The notes under the pieces are model-generated. The model searched no databases and was not told the origin of the DNA. It saw nothing but the letters and a program-made list of their open reading frames with translations. The position numbers and the translations under genes are program-made. A stretch of 64,000 nucleotides of DNA, taken from assembly GCF_016405905.1 (NCBI RefSeq), contig NZ_JAEFCB010000001.1, forward strand, positions 558,001 to 622,000, read 5' to 3'. Below, piece by piece: positions 26,884-35,716 of the stretch (its first letter is position 1; every line of letters begins with the position of its first letter). The stretch is from Variovorax sp. IB41 (lineage in GTDB: Bacteria > Pseudomonadota > Gammaproteobacteria > Burkholderiales > Burkholderiaceae_C).

Positions 26884-26955
26884 CTGAGTTTTCGAACCGT
26901 TTTTTTTACCCGCAGGCCCTCCTGCTTTTTTCCACGAACCGACTGGAGTTCTTCC

Positions 26956-28509
26956 ATGAAGCAATCTTCTTCCTCCCTGCGATGGGCATCCGCACTGCTG
27001 GGCCTGGCGGCACTGGCTGCATCGGGCACGGCGCTCGCCGCCAAAGACGTGGTGCTGTCGATCGGCTACCAGCCCGAAACGCTGGACCCGTACAACACCA
27101 ACACCACCATCACCACCGCGGTGACCAAGTCCTTCTATGAAGGCCTCTTCCAGTTCGACAAGGACCTGAAGGTGCAGAACGTGCTCGCCGAGAGCTACGA
27201 CGTGTCGAAAGACGGCTTGGTCTACACCATCAAGCTGCGCAGCGGCGTCAAGTTCCACGACGGCACCGACTTCAACGCCGAAGCCGTGAAGTTCACGCTG
27301 GACCGCGTGCTGAACCAGGACAACAAGCTCCTGCGCTACAACCAGTTCAATCGCGTGAGCAAGGTCGAGGCACTGAACCCGACGACCGTGCGCATCACGC
27401 TGAAGGAGCCCTTCGGCCCCTTCATCAACTCGCTGGCCCACGCGTCGGCCGCGATGATTTCGCCCACCGCGCTCAAGAAGTGGGGCAACAAGGACATCGC
27501 CTTCCACCCCGTGGGCACGGGCCCCTTCGAATTCGTCGAGTGGAAGCAGACCGAAGCCGTCAAGGCCAAGAAGTTCGACGGCTACTGGAAGAAGGGCTTC
27601 CCCAAGATCGACAACCTGCAGTGGAAGCCGGTGCTGGAGAACAACACGCGCGCCGCGATGCTGCAGACCGGCGAAGCCGATTTCGCGTATCCCATTCCCT
27701 ATGAGCAGGCCGAACTGCTGAAGAAGAGCGACAAGCTGGAAGTGGTGGCCTCGCCATCGATCATCACGCGCTTCCTCGCATTCAACATGCTGCAGAAGCC
27801 CTACGACAACCCGAAGGTGCGCGAAGCCATCGGCTACGCCATCAACAAGGAAGCGCTGTCCAAGGTCGCGTTCGGCGGCTATGCCTTCCCCGCGCAGGGC
27901 ATCGTGCCGCAGGGCGTGAAGTACGCCGAGAAGATGGCCCCCATTCCCTATGACCTGAAGAAGGCCAAGGAGCTGATGAAGGAAGCCGGCTACCCGGACG
28001 GCTTCGAGTCGGTGCTGTGGAGCGCCTACAACAACACGACCAGCCAGAAGACGATCCAGTTCGTGCAGCAGCAGCTCGCGCAGATCGGCATCAAGCTGCA
28101 GGTGCAGGCGCTCGAAGTGGGCCAGCGCACCGAGCAGGTCGATGCATGGCCCGATCCGAAGACGGCCAAGGTCCGCATGTACTACACGGGCTGGTCGTCG
28201 TCGACCGGTGAAGCCGACTGGGGCCTGCGTCCGCTGTTCGCCTCGGAAGCCTGGGCGCCCAAGCTGAACAACATGTCGTTCTACAAGAGCGAGGTGGTGG
28301 ACAACGCGCTGGCCAAGGCCCTCGTGACGGTCGACGAAAAGGAAAGAACCGCGCTCTACAAGACCGCGCAGGACGAGATCCGCAAGGACCTGCCGCGCGT
28401 GCCGATGGTCACGGAACAGAACCTGTCGGCGCACGCCAAGCGCCTCTCGGGCGTGTTCGTGATGCCTGACGGCAACATCAACATCGACGCCGTCGCGGTG
28501 TCGAACTGA
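26956..28509 (+). CDS. gsiB: Peptide/glutathione ABC transporter substrate-binding protein
   Basis: The 517-residue protein has a Sec signal (MKQSSSSLRWASALLGLAAL to GTALAA) and a DppA/OppA-type binding domain (SBP_bac_5). Typical stretches are IGYQPETLDPYNTN, TKSFYEGLFQFDK, YTIKLRSGVKFHDGTDFNAE, PVGTGPFEFVEWK and VLWSAYNNTTSQK. It should bind glutathione or short peptides in the periplasm and pass them to the GsiC-GsiD-GsiA complex encoded on both sides. The start has GGAG upstream and a signal peptide right after; an in-frame ATG at 26848 is within the gsiA end and is not used. Confidence 0.9.
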   Translation: MKQSSSSLRWASALLGLAALAASGTALAAKDVVLSIGYQPETLDPYNTNTTITTAVTKSFYEGLFQFDKDLKVQNVLAESYDVSKDGLVYTIKLRSGVKFHDGTDFNAEAVKFTLDRVLNQDNKLLRYNQFNRVSKVEALNPTTVRITLKEPFGPFINSLAHASAAMISPTALKKWGNKDIAFHPVGTGPFEFVEWKQTEAVKAKKFDGYWKKGFPKIDNLQWKPVLENNTRAAMLQTGEADFAYPIPYEQAELLKKSDKLEVVASPSIITRFLAFNMLQKPYDNPKVREAIGYAINKEALSKVAFGGYAFPAQGIVPQGVKYAEKMAPIPYDLKKAKELMKEAGYPDGFESVLWSAYNNTTSQKTIQFVQQQLAQIGIKLQVQALEVGQRTEQVDAWPDPKTAKVRMYYTGWSSSTGEADWGLRPLFASEAWAPKLNNMSFYKSEVVDNALAKALVTVDEKERTALYKTAQDEIRKDLPRVPMVTEQNLSAHAKRLSGVFVMPDGNINIDAVAVSN

Positions 28510-28589
28510 TCGCGGCTTCTTCGTTTCCTGACTGACTGTCCGGCGGGCGGTGGCACTGTGCCATCGCTCGCACGCGACACCTGCACCCC

Positions 28590-29510
28590 ATGCTGAATTA
28601 CTTCCTCAAACGCCTGCTGGGCCTGATCCCGACGCTGCTCATCGTGGCCGTGCTGGTGTTCCTGTTCGTCCACATGCTGCCCGGCGATCCGGCGCGCCTG
28701 GCCGCCGGCCAGGAGGCCGACGAGCAGACCGTGGCCATGGTCCGCGCCGAGCTCGGCCTCGACAAGCCGCTGCCGCAGCAGTTCGTGAGCTTCTTCACCC
28801 ACATGCTGCAGGGCGACTTCGGCACCTCGATCCGCACGCGGCGGCCGGTGTCGGTGGAGATCGGCGAGCGCTTTTTCCCGACGGTGATGCTGACCATCAC
28901 CAGCATGGTGTGGGCGGTGATCTTCGGCATGGGCATCGGCATCGTCTCGGCCGTGTACCGCAACAAATGGCCGGACCGGCTGGGCATGACGCTCGCCGTG
29001 TCGGGCATCTCCTTTCCCGCATTTGCATTGGGCATGCTGCTGATGCAGATCTTCTCGGTGCAACTGGGCTGGCTCCCCACCGTGGGCGCCGCGACCTGGA
29101 AGCACTACATCCTGCCCTCGGTCACGCTCGGTGCCGCCGTGGCGGCCGTGATGGCGCGATTCACGCGCGCCTCGTTCGTCGAGGTGATCCAGGAAGACTT
29201 CGTGCGCACCGCGCGCGCCAAGGGCGTGCACGAATCCCGGGTGATCTTCAAGCACACGCTGCGCAACGCGCTGATCCCCGTGGTGACGATGATGGGCCTG
29301 CAGTTCGGCTTTCTGCTGGGCGGCTCCATTCTTGTGGAGGCGGTGTTCAACTGGCCCGGCCTCGGCCGCCTGCTGGTCGATGCCGTGCAGATGCGCGACT
29401 ACCCCGTCATCCAGACGCTGGTGCTGCTGTTCTCGCTCGAATTCATTTTGATCAACCTCGTGGTCGATGTGCTCTATGGCTACATCAACCCGACCATCCG
29501 CTACAAGTGA
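28590..29510 (+). CDS. gsiC: Peptide/glutathione ABC transporter permease
   Basis: The 306-residue membrane protein is a DppB/GsiC-type permease. The first helix is [20 protein letters not shown], followed by the family motif [18 protein letters not shown], a periplasmic segment, five further helices, and the EAA cytoplasmic loop [25 protein letters not shown] (key part). It ends with [13 protein letters not shown], the standard C-terminus. It forms the membrane channel with GsiD. The gene lies 80 bases after gsiB and 10 bases before gsiD, in one operon. Confidence 0.93.
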   Translation: MLNYFLKRLLGLIPTLLIVAVLVFLFVHMLPGDPARLAAGQEADEQTVAMVRAELGLDKPLPQQFVSFFTHMLQGDFGTSIRTRRPVSVEIGERFFPTVMLTITSMVWAVIFGMGIGIVSAVYRNKWPDRLGMTLAVSGISFPAFALGMLLMQIFSVQLGWLPTVGAATWKHYILPSVTLGAAVAAVMARFTRASFVEVIQEDFVRTARAKGVHESRVIFKHTLRNALIPVVTMMGLQFGFLLGGSILVEAVFNWPGLGRLLVDAVQMRDYPVIQTLVLLFSLEFILINLVVDVLYGYINPTIRYK

Positions 29511-29520
29511 GCAAGCAGCC

Positions 29521-30447
29521 ATGACGCAAGCTTCCGGCGTGCCTGCCGAAACCCTCATTCCAACGACACCGGTCGCGGCCGTCCAGATCGCGGGCAAGGT
29601 CCGCACGCCCTGGGGCGAATGCTGGCGCCGCTTCAAGAAGCAGCCCGTGGGCATCGTGGCCGCGGTCTTCGTGCTGCTGCTGGTGTTCGTCGCGGTGTTC
29701 GCGCCGTGGATCGTGCCCTTCGATCCCGAGAACTTCTTCGACTACGACATGCTGAACAGCGGCCCCTCGGCCAGGCACTGGTTCGGCGTCGATCCGCTGG
29801 GCCGCGACATCTTCAGCCGCATCCTGGCGGGCGCGCGCATCTCGCTGATGGCGGGCTTTCTGTCGGTGCTGGTGGGTGGCTTCATCGGCACGGCCTTCGG
29901 TCTGCTGGCGGGCTACTACGAGGGCTGGTGGGACCGCATCGTGATGCGCATCTCCGACGTGCTGTTCGCCTTTCCGGGCATCCTGCTCGCGCTGGGCGTG
30001 GTCGCCATCCTGGGCAGCAGCATGACCAACGTGGTGGTGGCCGTGTCGGTGTTCAGCGTGCCGGCGTTCGCGCGGCTCGTGCGCGGCAACACCCTGGTGC
30101 TCAAGCAACAGACCTACATCGAGGCCGAGCGCAGCATCGGCGCGTCGGACTGGACCATCATCGTGCGGCACATCCTGCCGGGCACGATCTCCTCGATCGT
30201 CGTGTACTTCTCGATGCGCGTGGGCACCTCGATCATCACGGCCGCGAGCCTTTCGTTCCTCGGCATGGGCGCGCAGCCGCCGACGCCCGAGTGGGGCGCG
30301 ATGCTCAGCGAGGCGCGCGCGGACATGGTGACCTCGCCGCACGTGGCGCTGTTCCCGAGCCTGGCCATCTTCTTCACGGTGCTCGCCTTCAACCTGCTGG
30401 GCGATGCCCTGCGCGATGCGCTCGATCCGAAGATCGACCGCGAGTAA
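29521..30447 (+). CDS. gsiD: Peptide/glutathione ABC transporter permease
   Basis: The 308-residue protein is the DppC/GsiD-type partner permease. It has the N-terminal segment [21 protein letters not shown], the conserved [17 protein letters not shown] ahead of the transmembrane domain, six helices in total, and an EAA loop [20 protein letters not shown]. The C-terminal part has [17 protein letters not shown] and [13 protein letters not shown]. It completes the importer. The start at 29521 follows the gsiC stop by 10 bases; a GTG or ATG further upstream overlaps gsiC and was not used. Confidence 0.93.
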   Translation: MTQASGVPAETLIPTTPVAAVQIAGKVRTPWGECWRRFKKQPVGIVAAVFVLLLVFVAVFAPWIVPFDPENFFDYDMLNSGPSARHWFGVDPLGRDIFSRILAGARISLMAGFLSVLVGGFIGTAFGLLAGYYEGWWDRIVMRISDVLFAFPGILLALGVVAILGSSMTNVVVAVSVFSVPAFARLVRGNTLVLKQQTYIEAERSIGASDWTIIVRHILPGTISSIVVYFSMRVGTSIITAASLSFLGMGAQPPTPEWGAMLSEARADMVTSPHVALFPSLAIFFTVLAFNLLGDALRDALDPKIDRE

Positions 30448-30468
30448 CTCCATCCGTCTTTCTTCTTC

Positions 30469-31548
30469 ATGGCATCGACGAACACCCTGCCCTACATCGG
30501 CACCTTGCTCCAGGGCGCGCGCAACGCCATCACCGACGTCCAGGGCGTCACGGTCGGCCACCGGACGCTGGACGACGGCGCGGTGCAGACCGGCGTGACG
30601 GTTATCCGCCCGCACGCGGGCGATGCGTTCCGCGACAAGGTGCCCGCCGCCGCCGTGGTGCTCAACGGCTTCGGCAAGAGCGTGGGGCTGGTGCAACTCG
30701 CTGAGCTCGGCGTGCTGGAGACGCCCATCGCGCTGACCAACACCTTCTCGGTCGGCACGGTGGCGACGGCGCAGATCCGGCATTGCATCGCGAGCAATTC
30801 CGAGAGCGGCCGGTCGCTGCCCACGGTGAATCCGCTGGTCTTCGAGTGCAACGACGGCTTTCTCAACGACATCCAGCGGCTGGCGGTCACCGAGGCCGAT
30901 TACCTGCAGGCGCTCGATGCCGCCGCATCCGAATTCGCGCAGGGCTCGGTCGGCGCGGGGCGCGGCATGTCGAGTTTTCAGCTGAAGGGCGGCATCGGCA
31001 GCGCCTCGCGCCGCGTGTCGTCGCCCTGCGGCGAGGTGCACACGGTGGGCGCGCTGGTGCTCGCGAACTACGGGCGCCAGCCGCAGCTGGTGCTGGCCGG
31101 CCACGCGGTCGGCGAACGGCTGGCCGCGCAGCAGTGCACGGCCGAATGCAAGGAGCCCGAGAAGGGCTCGATCATCATCGTGGTCGCCACCGATGCGCCG
31201 CTCGATGCGCGCCAGCTGCGGCGCCTGGCGCTGCGCGCGGGCGCGGGCCTCGCGCGCACCGGCTCGGTCTTCGGCCACGGCAGCGGCGACATCGTGCTGG
31301 CCTTCTCGACCGCCTACACCGTGCCCGACCGCGTCGACCGCCCGATGCCGACCATCGCGATGGTGCACGACGGCCTGCTCGACGGCCTCTTCCAGGCCGC
31401 GGCCGACAGCACCGAGCAGGCGATCCTTCACGCGCTCTGGCGCGCGACGGCCGTGACGGGCCGCGACGGCAACCACCGGGCAGCGCTTTCCGAGGTGCTG
31501 CCGCACTCTTCCCTTTTCTCTTCCGCGGAGGCGCACGCCCACCCATGA
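30469..31548 (+). CDS. P1-family self-processing aminopeptidase (DmpA-like)
   Basis: The 359-residue protein is a DmpA/BapA-type Ntn-like peptidase. Near the N-terminus ARNAITDVQGVTVGH is the family start. The autocleavage site is expected before Ser234, in EKGSIIIVVATDAPL, which then becomes the N-terminal nucleophile of the beta chain. GHGSGDIVLAFSTAYT is conserved beyond it. DmpA removes N-terminal L- and D-amino acids from peptides and amides, and relatives cleave beta-alanyl dipeptides. No signal peptide is seen. It begins 21 bases after gsiD and overlaps the next peptidase gene by 4 bases, so it should act on imported peptides. Confidence 0.9.
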   Translation: MASTNTLPYIGTLLQGARNAITDVQGVTVGHRTLDDGAVQTGVTVIRPHAGDAFRDKVPAAAVVLNGFGKSVGLVQLAELGVLETPIALTNTFSVGTVATAQIRHCIASNSESGRSLPTVNPLVFECNDGFLNDIQRLAVTEADYLQALDAAASEFAQGSVGAGRGMSSFQLKGGIGSASRRVSSPCGEVHTVGALVLANYGRQPQLVLAGHAVGERLAAQQCTAECKEPEKGSIIIVVATDAPLDARQLRRLALRAGAGLARTGSVFGHGSGDIVLAFSTAYTVPDRVDRPMPTIAMVHDGLLDGLFQAAADSTEQAILHALWRATAVTGRDGNHRAALSEVLPHSSLFSSAEAHAHP

Positions 31549-32366
31549 AAGTCCTGATCTCCACCGACATCGAAGGCGTTGCGGGCGTCTATCACCACGA
31601 ACAGGCACGCCAGGGCAACCCCGAGTACGAACGCGCGCGCCTCTTGATGGCGCACGAGGCCAACGCGGCCATCGCCGGCGCCTTCGACGCGGGCGCCACC
31701 GAAGTGCTGGTGAACGACTCGCACGGCGGTTTCCGCAACATGCCGCCCGACGTGCTCGATGCGCGCGCCCGCGTCGTGCAGGGCAAGCCGCGCTACCTGA
31801 GCATGGTGGCCGGCGTGGAAGAAGACGGCGTGGAAGCGCTGTGCATGGTCGGCTACCACTCGCGCGCGCAGGGCCGCGGCATCCTCGCGCACACGATCAA
31901 CAGCTTTGCCTTTGCCAGCATCCGATTGAATGAGCAAGAGCTGGGCGAGGCAGGCCTCTATGGGGCGCTCGCGGGGGAATACGGCGTGCCCGTGGTGATG
32001 GGCAGCGGCGACGATGCATTCATCGCCGAGAACCGCGCGCTCTTTCCGCATGCGACCTTCGTGGAGACCAAGAAGGCGACCGGCTTCAACAGCGGCGTGT
32101 CGCTCTCGCCGGAGCAGTCGCGCAAGGCGATCCGTGCCGGCGTGGCCGAGGCGCTGGCTGCGCGTGGCAACGCGAAGCCGCTGGTCTTCGAGGGGCCGCA
32201 GGTGGTCACGCTGCGCACCCAGTCGCCCATGATGGCCGACCTGTTCTGCCAGTGGCCCAGCTTCGAGCGCGTCGACGGCGTCACGCTGCGCTTCAGCGCG
32301 GACACGGTCGAGGCGGCCGTGCGCATGCTCAACTGCTGCTCGGCCATGTCGTCGATGCTGCGCTGA
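31545..32366 (+). CDS. M55-family D-aminopeptidase (DppA-like)
   Basis: The 273-residue protein belongs to the zinc-dependent M55 family of D-aminopeptidases typified by Bacillus DppA. Metal ligands include Asp8 and Glu10 in ISTDIEGVAGV, with further candidates in LVNDSHGGFRNM and MVGYHSRAQGRG. SGDDAFIAENRALFP and ETKKATGFNSG are also conserved. DppA forms a decamer and trims D-amino acids from peptides such as peptidoglycan fragments. The ATG overlaps the DmpA-like stop (ATGA). It closes the peptide-scavenging operon, which together handles isoaspartyl, D- and beta-linked peptides. Confidence 0.9.
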   Translation: MKVLISTDIEGVAGVYHHEQARQGNPEYERARLLMAHEANAAIAGAFDAGATEVLVNDSHGGFRNMPPDVLDARARVVQGKPRYLSMVAGVEEDGVEALCMVGYHSRAQGRGILAHTINSFAFASIRLNEQELGEAGLYGALAGEYGVPVVMGSGDDAFIAENRALFPHATFVETKKATGFNSGVSLSPEQSRKAIRAGVAEALAARGNAKPLVFEGPQVVTLRTQSPMMADLFCQWPSFERVDGVTLRFSADTVEAAVRMLNCCSAMSSMLR

Positions 32367-32373
32367 CGAAGGC

Positions 32374-33327
32374 TCACTGTTCAGCGGTGTTCGCTCGGGC
32401 CGCCGTTCGCCGCCAGTCCGCCGGCGAAATGCCCATGCGTTTCTTGAAGGCCAGCCTGAACGCTCCGACGGATTGATAGCCCACTTTCTCGGCGACCGCC
32501 TCGGTCGATGACGAAGGGTTCTGCAATTCGTTGATCGCCAGGCCGATGCGGATGTCGGTCAGGAGATCGCTCGCCGAGCGCCCCACCCGGTCCTGGAAGT
32601 GCCGCGCCATGGTGGCCCGGGACATGTGGCACAGCCGTGCGAGTTCGGGCAGCGTCCATGGATGCGCGGGGTCGTCGAGCATCGCCGCCAGCGCGGGCGC
32701 GAGGCGCGGGTGGCCTGCCAATGCCAGCAGGCCGACCGGCGCGTCTTCCGATTCGCCGGCCAGGCGCAGCGCGACGGTGAAGAGCGCCGCCGACAGCGCG
32801 TTCAGCATCGCGAGTCCGCCCAAGGCATCGGCCGTGGACTCGGTGCGCATCATTTCCACGAGGCGCGTGACCTGCGCATGCGTCGCGCGCTGCGCCTCGG
32901 CCGTATCCGCGGCGCCCCGTATGACGAGCGTGGAAGGCAGGTAGCCGCGCACCAGCCGTTCGTGCTGGGGGGCCAGCACGAACCGCCCGCACAGCATGTC
33001 CAGGCGCTCGCCGCGCCCCGAGTTCTCGCTCACGACCACGCTGAGGTTTTCGCGTTTCTTCACCCGTCCCGGCCTGGCGCCGCTGCCGTCGTGCAGCACG
33101 TGGGCGCTGCCGTGCGTCATCAACACGATGTCGCCGGCCGACAGTTCGTGGGGCGTGCCGCCGTCCGCGCTTTCGATCAAAGCGCTGCCGCTGAGGACCA
33201 CGTGATAGGGCATCTCGCCTGCCGGCGAAGGCTCGTAGACGATGCGCCAGGGTGCGCCGTACAGGCACCGGAGTTCCAGCCGGCCGCTGACCGGGATCAT
33301 GCCGAGGAAGCGACTGAGCCAATCCAT
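32374..33327 (-). CDS. AraC-family transcriptional regulator (cupin_6 type)
   Basis: The 317-residue protein has an N-terminal cupin-like domain (ELRCLYGAPWRIVYEPSPAG, then HVVLSGSALIE and AGDIVLMTHGSAHVLHD) and a C-terminal pair of helix-turn-helix motifs (WTLPELARLCHMSRATMARH and STEAVAEKVGYQSVGAFRLAF, ending MGISPADWRR). Relatives with this N-terminal domain regulate divergent genes for AhpD-like or alcohol-dehydrogenase proteins. ATG 33327 follows AAGGA. The gene is divergent from the carboxymuconolactone-decarboxylase-type gene across 130 bases and probably controls it. Confidence 0.9.
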   Translation of the reverse strand: MDWLSRFLGMIPVSGRLELRCLYGAPWRIVYEPSPAGEMPYHVVLSGSALIESADGGTPHELSAGDIVLMTHGSAHVLHDGSGARPGRVKKRENLSVVVSENSGRGERLDMLCGRFVLAPQHERLVRGYLPSTLVIRGAADTAEAQRATHAQVTRLVEMMRTESTADALGGLAMLNALSAALFTVALRLAGESEDAPVGLLALAGHPRLAPALAAMLDDPAHPWTLPELARLCHMSRATMARHFQDRVGRSASDLLTDIRIGLAINELQNPSSSTEAVAEKVGYQSVGAFRLAFKKRMGISPADWRRTAARANTAEQ

Positions 33328-33457
33328 GAGAGAGATCCTTGGAGATTTCGTGTTGAGACGATTCGATAGTTTATTGACGGTATTAAGCCTTATCAAGCTC
33401 ATTTCAGAGCCATACAGTCAAGGCTTCTCAACAACGTTTCTCCCAAGGAGTTTCACC

Positions 33458-33994
33458 ATGACCCGCATCGCCACCCCCGCCATCGACACCGCCACCGGCG
33501 CCACCGCCGAGGTCTACGCACAGATCAAGAAGGCCGCCGGCAGCGTGCCCAACACCTTCGCCACCATCGGCGCGCACGGCCCCGCCGCGTTGAAGGCCGT
33601 GCTGCAAGCCGACGGCGCGCTCGCCGGCGGTTCGCTGAGCAAGCAGGACCAGGAAACCATCAAGCTGACCGTCAGCAAGGTCGCCGGTTGCGACTACTGC
33701 GTTGCCGCGCACAGCCTGCTGGGCAAGTTCACGGGCCTGTCGCAGGACGTGCTCAAGGCCATCCGCGACGGACAGCCCACCGGCGACGCCAAGCGCGATG
33801 CGCTCGTGCATTTCGTGAGCAAGCTGGTGCGCACCAGCGGCACGGTCAGCCAGGGCGAATTCGATGCGATCAAGGCGGCCGGCTACACCGACACGCAACT
33901 GGTGGACATCAGCCTGGCCATCGCGGTGACGGTGTTCACGAACGTGTTCAACCGCATCAACGACACCGCGGTGGACTTCCCCGCGGTGGCGTGA
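33458..33994 (+). CDS. Carboxymuconolactone decarboxylase/AhpD-family protein
   Basis: The 178-residue protein has the AhpD-like fold with the redox pair CDYCVAAHSLLGK (Cys-X-X-Cys followed by the His three residues on), the mark of alkylhydroperoxidase-type members. Flanking stretches are PNTFATIGAHGPAALKAVL and LVDISLAIAVTVFTNVFNRI. It would reduce peroxides or transfer reducing power to a peroxiredoxin. The ATG has a strong site AAGGAG. A peroxiredoxin-like gene begins 28 bases later on the same strand, and the AraC regulator is divergent. Confidence 0.9.
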   Translation: MTRIATPAIDTATGATAEVYAQIKKAAGSVPNTFATIGAHGPAALKAVLQADGALAGGSLSKQDQETIKLTVSKVAGCDYCVAAHSLLGKFTGLSQDVLKAIRDGQPTGDAKRDALVHFVSKLVRTSGTVSQGEFDAIKAAGYTDTQLVDISLAIAVTVFTNVFNRINDTAVDFPAVA

Positions 33995-34022
33995 ACAGCG
34001 CACGCACCCCGAAGAGATCGCC

Positions 34023-34631
34023 ATGACGAACACGGCCGTTGAAATCGATGCGTTCATTGCCGGCCTGCGGGCTTCGGGCCTGCAAGAGCGGGCCCTGCGC
34101 GAAGGAAGCAAGGCGCCCGACGTCACCCTGCCCGATGCGCTCGGGCGCCCGGTTCGTCTGGGCGACCTGTGGAAGGACGGCCCGCTGGTGGTGTCGTTTT
34201 ACCGCGGCGGTTGGTGCCCGTACTGCAACACCGAGCTGCGCGCGCTGCAGGAGCGGCTGGGCGAGCTGCACGGGCTCGGGGCGAAGCTGGTGGCGATTTC
34301 TCCGCAGACGCCGGACCACTCGATGAGCACGTCGCGCAAGAACGCCCTGGCCTTTCCTGTGCTGAGCGACTCGGACCTGGAGGCTGCGCATGGGTTCGGC
34401 ATCGGCACGACGCTGGCGCCGGAACTTGTCGATCTGTACGGCGCGGGCGGGGTCAACCTGCCGGTGCTCAATGGCAATGGGCAGTGGGTGCTGCCGGTGC
34501 CGGCGACGTTCGTGATCGATGAAGCGGGCGTGATCCGGTTTGCGCATGTGGATGTGGATTACCGGGAGCGGGCGGATCTGGACGAAGTGGTTGCGGCGAT
34601 CGGGCGTGCTCGGCTCGCTGAGGTCGCTTGA
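34023..34631 (+). CDS. Peroxiredoxin-like protein (AhpC/TSA family)
   Basis: The 202-residue protein has a thioredoxin fold with the motif SFYRGGWCPYCNTELRAL (Cys65 and Cys68), as in the peroxiredoxin-like AhpC/TSA group where a CXXC pair replaces the single peroxidatic Cys. FPVLSDSDLEAAHGFGI and PATFVIDEAGVIRFAHVDVD are further family features. It should be a cytoplasmic thiol peroxidase or reductase. It follows the AhpD-like gene by 28 bases and forms with it a small peroxide-defence pair. Confidence 0.88.
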   Translation: MTNTAVEIDAFIAGLRASGLQERALREGSKAPDVTLPDALGRPVRLGDLWKDGPLVVSFYRGGWCPYCNTELRALQERLGELHGLGAKLVAISPQTPDHSMSTSRKNALAFPVLSDSDLEAAHGFGIGTTLAPELVDLYGAGGVNLPVLNGNGQWVLPVPATFVIDEAGVIRFAHVDVDYRERADLDEVVAAIGRARLAEVA

Positions 34632-34682
34632 ACCTGGCGATGCTGCGCTGAGGTGGCCTTTCTTTCTCTTTGCTGAGGGCGG

Positions 34683-34888
34683 AGGCCGGGTCTCGCCCCG
34701 GCGGGCGACTTACTTTCTTTTGCTTCGCCAAAAGAACGTAAGCAAAGAAAAGGCGACCCTGCTGTCTGCGACCCTTCGCTTCGCTGCGGGCAACCTGCGG
34801 TGCTCGCGTTTCGCGGGGTCTCGCCGAACTCGCTGCGCTCAAACAACGGCGAGCCCTTGTCCGCGAAACGCTCCGCTCCTCGGCGCAG
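34683..34888 (+). repeat. Left arm of a 206-bp long inverted repeat
   Basis: This segment, beginning AGGCCGGGTCTCGCCCCGGC, is the reverse complement of 35235-35440 over the full 206 bases with roughly 10% mismatches and no obvious length change. It includes a block CGCGTTTCGCGGGGTCTCGC that is identical in both arms. Confidence 0.85.
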
Positions 34889-34964
34889 ACAGAAGGGGTT
34901 GGGGGACCAGACACGCCATCGCTGCGCTCGGCGCTCCTTCGGGCCTTTGCTTCGCTCGGCTTGG

Positions 34965-35160
34965 ATTGGCTCCCTCCCTTCCGGGGAAGGGTTGGGGTGG
35001 GGGCACGCGGCGCTCGTCGATGCCCTGTCGTGTAGCGAGCGCCGTCGTGCCCCCATCCCAGCCTTCCCCCAGAGGGGGAAGGAGCAATGCATCAAGGCCC
35101 TGTGTTGCAGGTCTTGTCTTTCTCCCTCCCCCCCTGGGGGAGGGTCGGGGTGGGGGCACG
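34965..35160. repeat. GC-rich core with three hairpin-like elements
   Basis: Three related units lie between the arms: around 34971-35013, 35047-35085 and 35122-35160. Each pairs a C-rich block (such as CCCTCCC or CCCTTCC) with a G-rich block (GGGGAAGGG or GGGGGAGGG) and two carry GTGGGGGCAC; the middle unit is in the opposite orientation. Confidence 0.65.
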
Positions 35161-35162
35161 GA

Positions 35163-35209
35163 GGCCGAGCGAAGCGATGGCCCGACCCCAAGCCGAGCGA
35201 AGCGATGGC
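35163..35209 (+). repeat. 19-bp direct repeat in the repeat core
   Basis: GCCGAGCGAAGCGATGGCC occurs at 35163-35181 and again at 35191-35209, 28 bases apart. Confidence 0.75.
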
Positions 35210-35234
35210 CTGTTCGGTATCCACCCCCCTCTGG

Positions 35235-35440
35235 CTGCGCCGAGGAGCGCAGCGTTTCGCGGATCAGGGCTCGCCGCTGTCTGAGCGAAGCGAGTTCGGC
35301 GAGACCCCGCGAAACGCGAGCACCGCAGGGTGCCCGTAGCGCAGCGAAGGGTCGCAGACAGTGGGGTCGCCTTTCTTTTGCCTACCTTTCTTTGGCGAAG
35401 CAAAGAAAAGTAGGTCGCCCGCCGGGGCGAGACCCGGCCT
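35235..35440 (-). repeat. Right arm of the 206-bp long inverted repeat
   Basis: Reverse complement of 34683-34888. It ends in GAGACCCGGCCT, mirrored by the start of the left arm. The AT-rich cysI leader begins immediately after. Confidence 0.85.
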
Positions 35441-35544
35441 CGGAACTCAAAAAAACAAACGCCTTAAAAGAACCCTGAGCCCAACCCCCATCCCACAGAT
35501 TCCTAAAATCTCAGCCTCGGAAAACCGGTTTCCGACCTGCCGCC

Positions 35545-35647
35545 CTTATCCGGAATAAGCATTCAACCGCCCGCAAACCCGCATGGATACTGGTGAATAA
35601 GCTTATCCGCATAAAGCGTGAACCAAAAAATAGTTTGTTTCCATAAG
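35545..35647. promoter_or_regulatory. Cluster of CTTAT/ATAAG half-sites upstream of the cys operon
   Basis: Five half-sites lie in about 100 bases: CTTAT (35545) and ATAAG (35555) as a 5-5-5 dyad, ATAAGCTTAT (35597-35606) as a perfect palindrome, and ATAAG at 35643. They are 70 to 170 bases before the cysI start in an AT-rich leader. A LysR-type sulfur regulator such as CysB is the obvious candidate, which is inference. Confidence 0.4.
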
Positions 35648-35716
35648 GCCCGCTTTCAGAATCCTGGCTTCTTGCTGGGGCGCTGGACGCACTGCACTTT
35701 CAAGACATAACGCACG

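Larger units (their letters stand above)
34632..35716. other. Gene-free repeat region between the peroxiredoxin and cysI genes (1085 bases)
   Basis: No credible gene is seen; open frames here consist of low-complexity arginine- and serine-rich translation of repeats. The region holds a 206-bp inverted repeat pair (34683-34888 and 35235-35440), a 346-base GC-rich core with three hairpin-like elements, a 19-bp direct repeat, and from about 35441 an AT-rich leader with the cysI promoter. Confidence 0.8.

Noticed and set aside
34965..35209. CRISPR array
   Set aside because: The repeated units are hairpins in mixed orientation with uneven spacing, and the only clean direct repeat occurs twice. 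No cas genes are present.
34683..35440. Insertion sequence or other transposon
   Set aside because: The arms are terminal-repeat-like, but there is no transposase, no room for one in the 346-base core, and no target-site duplication that I can see.
34540..35478. Open frame of about 300 codons across the inverted-repeat region
   Set aside because: It begins inside the peroxiredoxin gene in another frame and translates repeats into low-complexity sequence with no family resemblance.
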